Source: Candidatus Acetothermia bacterium (GTDB taxonomy: Bacteria; Bipolaricaulota; Bipolaricaulia; Bipolaricaulales; Bipolaricaulaceae). Taken from it: a stretch of 9,216 bases of DNA. Location of the stretch: the NCBI GenBank assembly GCA_023255835.1, contig JAGDVW010000055.1:1-9216 (forward strand). The letters run 5' to 3'. Below the pieces are notes generated by a model. The model was not told the DNA's origin. It did not search any database and saw nothing but the letters and a program-made list of their open reading frames with translations. The stretch's first letter is position 1. Each line of letters begins with the position of its first letter. Shown here in pieces: positions 6,850-9,216 of this stretch. The translations under genes and the position numbers were made by a program.

Positions 6850-6855
6850 ATTATA
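6850..6855 (-). promoter_or_regulatory. Leaderless promoter -10 box (TATAAT) of the transporter operon
   Basis: A perfect TATAAT ends eight bases before the ATG at 6841. Transcription would start at about 6841-6844, at or within a few bases of the start codon. A weak -35-like TTGGGA lies at 6871-6876 with a short 15-base spacer. It sits in the 37-base gap after the amidohydrolase stop, so the six-gene operon can be transcribed independently of that gene. A second TATAAT with the same eight-base spacing precedes the amidohydrolase gene. Confidence 0.72.
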
Positions 6856-6878
6856 ACCAAGGCCGGGCTTTCCCAAGT

Positions 6879-7721
6879 TTACGGGCCGGTTATGGCCCCG
6901 CCCTCCTCAAGACCGCTTATGAACGCCTCCGCCGCCGGCCCCATGATCTCCGGAACATAGCCCCCCTCCAAAACGCAGAACGTGGGAAGCTTCAAAGCCC
7001 CTAAGACGTAGCCGATGTCGTAGTAATCGGCAACATCCAACCCGAGGCTCGCCAAGGGGTCGTCCTTGTAGGTGTCGAAGCCCACGGAGATGGCCAGCTC
7101 CTCATAATCCCTTCCCGCCTGGTCCAGGGCGCTTTCCAAGGCCTCGATGTACCGCTCCCTTCCGCAGCGGGGCGGAAGGGGCACGTTTATGGCGTTGGCG
7201 TAGGAGCGGTGGCCGGTGCCCGGGTAGTTGTACATGCGGTGCAAGGAAACATAGGTGACCTTGGGGTTCCCAAGGAAGATGGCCTCCGTCCCGTTCCCAT
7301 GGTGGCCATCGATGTCCACGACGAGGGTTTTCTTTCCCGAGAGTTTTACGGCCACGGCGAGGTTATTGAGGTAGCAAAACCCCCCGAGGAAATCGGGGCC
7401 GGCGTGGTGCCCAGGCGGCCTAAGGATGGAAAAGCCGTGGACCCGTTGGGCCAAGATCGCCCCGCCCACGGCCAGCTTCGCGTAGAACTCGAGGTTCGGG
7501 TAAATAGGACAATCTGGATCGTAAAAATCCCCGGTCTTCACCCGCCGCAGGAGGTCCGGGGTGTGGACGGAGAGGATCTCCTCATCGCTGGCGAGCTCCG
7601 GCGCGCGGAAGGGGAAGCCCAGGCGCTCCAGGTAATCCTTGAGCATGCGCACCCGGGCCGGCCCCTCGGGATGCCCCACGGCGTTATACTCCAAACACCG
7701 TGGGCTGAAGATGATCTCCAT
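6879..7721 (-). CDS. Histone-deacetylase-family amidohydrolase (AcuC/acetylpolyamine-hydrolase-like)
   Basis: This 280-residue zinc hydrolase removes acetyl or similar acyl groups from amino groups; bacterial members act on acetylpolyamines or acetylated proteins such as acetyl-CoA synthetase. The active site is intact. The His pair is in RPPGHHAG (His105, His106) and GFCYLNN is at 114-120. Predicted zinc ligands are Asp138 and His140 in VVDIDGHHGNGT and Asp216 in VGFDTYKDDPL. The transition-state Tyr255 is in LEGGY. Length is at the short end of the family (about 300-340). The ATG at 7721 has no Shine-Dalgarno site but a TATAAT eight bases upstream (7730-7735), implying a leaderless message. 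It shares two start-codon bases with the divergent maf gene and ends 37 bases before the transporter operon. No acs or acuA gene lies nearby to fix the substrate. Confidence 0.94.
   Translation of the reverse strand: MEIIFSPRCLEYNAVGHPEGPARVRMLKDYLERLGFPFRAPELASDEEILSVHTPDLLRRVKTGDFYDPDCPIYPNLEFYAKLAVGGAILAQRVHGFSILRPPGHHAGPDFLGGFCYLNNLAVAVKLSGKKTLVVDIDGHHGNGTEAIFLGNPKVTYVSLHRMYNYPGTGHRSYANAINVPLPPRCGRERYIEALESALDQAGRDYEELAISVGFDTYKDDPLASLGLDVADYYDIGYVLGALKLPTFCVLEGGYVPEIMGPAAEAFISGLEEGGAITGP
7685..7690 (+). promoter_or_regulatory. Possible -10 box (TATACT) for the maf/radical SAM pair
   Basis: TATACT matches TATAAT at five of six positions and lies inside the first codons of the divergent amidohydrolase gene. 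Transcription would begin near 7697, leaving a leader of about 14-23 bases before the candidate maf starts. No convincing -35 box was found. Confidence 0.35.
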
Positions 7722-8298
7722 GTCTTGGGATTATACGCCCTCGTACCTTGTTTTGGCTTCCTCCTCCCCCCGACGCCGGGAGCTCCTCCGTCTCCTCATC
7801 CCGGAATTCCTTGTGGTCCCGCCGGAGGTGGAGGAGGGAGGGGTGCGGGAGCCCGCGGACCTTCTGGCATTGGCGGAGAAGAAGGGGAAAGCCGTGGCCG
7901 CCCGCTACCCCAAGGCCATGGTGATCGCCGCCGATACCGCCGTTTTTCGGAACGGCGAAGTCTTCGGAAAGCCCCGGGACCTCCGGGAGGCCAAGGCATT
8001 CCTCTCCGCCCTTTCCGGGGGCTGGCACTCGGTGTTCACCGGCCTTGTGGTCCAAAAAGGCCCCCTTTTGCGCAAAGCCTTGGTGGAGACGCGGGTTTTG
8101 TTCCGCGCCCTTTCGGAGGAGGAGATCGCCTGGTACCTGCGCTCGGAGGACGTTTTGGATAAGGCTGGCGCCTACGCCATCCAAGGTAAGGCCGCGGCCT
8201 TCGTGGAACGGATCGAGGGCGACTTTTACAACGTCATGGGGCTCCCTCTTTCCGCCCTTTGGCGGATCCTCTGGGAGATGGGATGGCGACCGAGGTGA
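7720..8298 (+). CDS. maf: Maf-family nucleotide pyrophosphatase (dTTP/UTP or m7GTP hydrolase)
   Basis: This 192-residue cytoplasmic enzyme hydrolyses non-canonical or excess nucleoside triphosphates to monophosphates; Maf proteins are also linked to septum control. The defining N-terminal motif ASSSPRRRELL is at residues 13-23. Catalytic Asp72 is in AADTAV, GKPRD at about 84-88 and VFTG near 105-108. The C-terminal KAGAYAIQGKAA and GDFYNVMGLPL motifs are at about 148-159 and 167-177. The Q in YAIQG and the GDFYNVMGLP form suit the dTTPase/UTPase branch better than YceF, by memory of the family. The ATG at 7720 is chosen because the family motif normally follows within a few residues. An in-frame ATG at 7711 is possible, and neither has a strong ribosome site. 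The gene overlaps the radical SAM gene by 16 bases, indicating co-transcription. Confidence 0.93.
   Translation: MSWDYTPSYLVLASSSPRRRELLRLLIPEFLVVPPEVEEGGVREPADLLALAEKKGKAVAARYPKAMVIAADTAVFRNGEVFGKPRDLREAKAFLSALSGGWHSVFTGLVVQKGPLLRKALVETRVLFRALSEEEIAWYLRSEDVLDKAGAYAIQGKAAAFVERIEGDFYNVMGLPLSALWRILWEMGWRPR
7730..7735 (-). promoter_or_regulatory. Leaderless promoter -10 box (TATAAT) of the amidohydrolase gene
   Basis: A perfect TATAAT ends eight bases before the ATG at 7721, the same spacing as at the transporter operon. It lies within codons 4-6 of the divergent maf gene. I see no -35 box at the usual distance and no Shine-Dalgarno site before the ATG, so a transcript beginning at or next to the start codon is the simplest reading. 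Confidence 0.65.
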
Positions 8299-9203
8299 GG
8301 GGGAAGTACCCCGCGTATTTGGGCCTCTCCTCTGCGGAATTTTCCCGAAGGGTAGCGGCCCTTTACGAGCTTTCCTCTCCTTGCCGGCTTTGTCCGAGGA
8401 ACTGCGGCGCCCGGCGGGATCAAGGCGAGCGGGGTTTTTGTCGGACTGGTCTTAGGCCCTGGGTGGCCAGCTTCGGACCACATTTCGGGGAGGAGCGGGA
8501 GCTCGTGGGCCGCTTCGGCTCGGGAACCATCTTCTTTTCCGGCTGTAACTTGGGCTGCGTTTTCTGCCAGAACTTCACCATCTCCCAGCTCGGGGAGGGC
8601 GAGGAGATCAGCGTGGAGGATTTGGCCAAGATCATGCTCCGCCTCCAGGATATGGGTTGTCACAACGTGAATCTGGTCACCCCCACCCATCAGGCGCCGA
8701 TGATCGTGGAGGCCGTGGGGATCGCGCGGGAGGAGGGTTTGGCCATCCCCCTTGTTTGGAATTGCGGTGGATACGAGTCCGTGGAGGCCCTGAAACTTTT
8801 GGAAGGGATCGTGGACATCTACATGCCCGATTTCAAATATGGGGACAACGGCGCGGCGGCGAAGTATTCCCGGGCGCCGGATTATTTTGAGCGGGCCTGC
8901 GAGGCCCTGCGGGAGATGCACCGCCAAGTGGGCGATCTTGTGGTGAAAAACGGGATTGCCGTGCGGGGGCTCATCGTGCGGCACCTGGTCTTGCCGGGAG
9001 GTTTGGCGGGGACGGAGCGGGTGCTCCGCTTCATCCGGGAGGAGATCTCGCCGGATACCTACGTGAACATCATGGCCCAGTACTACCCCACCCACCGGGC
9101 CTGGGAGCATCCCGAGCTTTCCCGGCGGATCACCTCCGGGGAGTACCGGGAGGCCCTGGCCTTGGCCCAGGCCCTGGGCCTTCGCCGGGCCGGCCCCCAC
9201 TAA
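8283..9203 (+). CDS. Radical SAM protein, PflX-like (COG1313, pyruvate formate-lyase-activating-enzyme homologue)
   Basis: This 306-residue iron-sulfur protein is predicted to cleave S-adenosylmethionine to form a radical. The radical SAM cluster motif CNLGCVFC is at 88-95 (Cys88, Cys92, Cys95). A second cysteine set precedes it: CRLCPRNC with Cys34, Cys37 and Cys41, plus Cys53 in RGFCRTG. Such a set could bind another cluster or zinc. VWNCGGYES (158-166), DIYMPDFKYGD (178-188) and EMHRQVGDL (211-219) are strongly reminiscent of the COG1313 group, whose substrate is not established to my knowledge. I chose the ATG at 8283, with GGGAG at 8273-8277, over a TTG eight codons upstream. It overlaps maf by 16 bases and is complete, ending TAA 13 bases before the window edge. 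No glycyl-radical enzyme is present nearby, so a pyruvate-formate-lyase role is not supported by context. Confidence 0.92.
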   Translation: MATEVRGKYPAYLGLSSAEFSRRVAALYELSSPCRLCPRNCGARRDQGERGFCRTGLRPWVASFGPHFGEERELVGRFGSGTIFFSGCNLGCVFCQNFTISQLGEGEEISVEDLAKIMLRLQDMGCHNVNLVTPTHQAPMIVEAVGIAREEGLAIPLVWNCGGYESVEALKLLEGIVDIYMPDFKYGDNGAAAKYSRAPDYFERACEALREMHRQVGDLVVKNGIAVRGLIVRHLVLPGGLAGTERVLRFIREEISPDTYVNIMAQYYPTHRAWEHPELSRRITSGEYREALALAQALGLRRAGPH

Positions 9204-9216
9204 GTGACCCCGAGAT

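Noticed and set aside
6842..6885. Inverted GGCC-containing segment between the amidohydrolase stop and the transporter operon as a terminator
   Set aside because: The arms pair only with mismatches and no T-run follows; the segment is better explained by the -10 box.
7639..7719. Longer maf start at 7639
   Set aside because: It would overlap the divergent amidohydrolase gene by about 80 bases and add residues absent from Maf proteins, whose SSSPRR motif lies near the N-terminus.
8226..9200. A 324-codon open frame on the minus strand opposite the radical SAM gene
   Set aside because: It has no recognisable motifs, while the plus-strand frame carries the full set of radical SAM cysteines and family motifs.

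Overview
The window carries nine protein genes and no RNA gene, insertion sequence, CRISPR array or long repeat that I can see. Base composition is strongly GC-rich, and the proteins are rich in Glu, Arg, Leu and Pro, which suggests a high-GC and probably thermophilic bacterium. Two start regions carry perfect TATAAT boxes eight bases from the ATG with no Shine-Dalgarno site, pointing to a sigma-70-type bacterium that uses leaderless transcripts, as described in Deinococcus-Thermus. The taxon is not settled by the sequence. My guess is a deep-branching thermophilic lineage such as Bipolaricaulota (Acetothermia) or a Thermus relative, with low confidence.

Left edge (1-710): the first 122 codons of a minus-strand gene for a membrane-anchored or secreted protein with a Thr/Pro-rich segment run off the window. 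They are preceded by about 340 bases with no credible gene but some hairpin potential.

Main block (711-6841, minus strand): six genes are packed end to end. In transcription order they are a periplasmic solute-binding protein, an ABC ATPase and a permease (nitrate/sulfonate/taurine/thiamine-precursor import type), then NAD kinase, a PmbA/TldE-type protein, and an M32 carboxypeptidase. The first two junctions are ATGA overlaps, the third overlaps by 14 bases, and the last two gaps are 11 and 1 bases. The block is therefore almost certainly one operon, started by the TATAAT box at 6850-6855. The last two genes look like a peptide-breakdown pair placed behind the importer and NAD kinase.

Right part (6879-9216): a class I/II-type histone-deacetylase-like amidohydrolase on the minus strand is divergent from a plus-strand pair, Maf nucleotide pyrophosphatase and a PflX-like radical SAM protein (COG1313 type). 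The two divergent start codons share bases (CATG), so each gene's promoter must lie inside the other's coding sequence.

I found no clear novel multi-gene system. The most interesting points are the promoter architecture, the shared divergent start, and the unusual composition of the six-gene operon.
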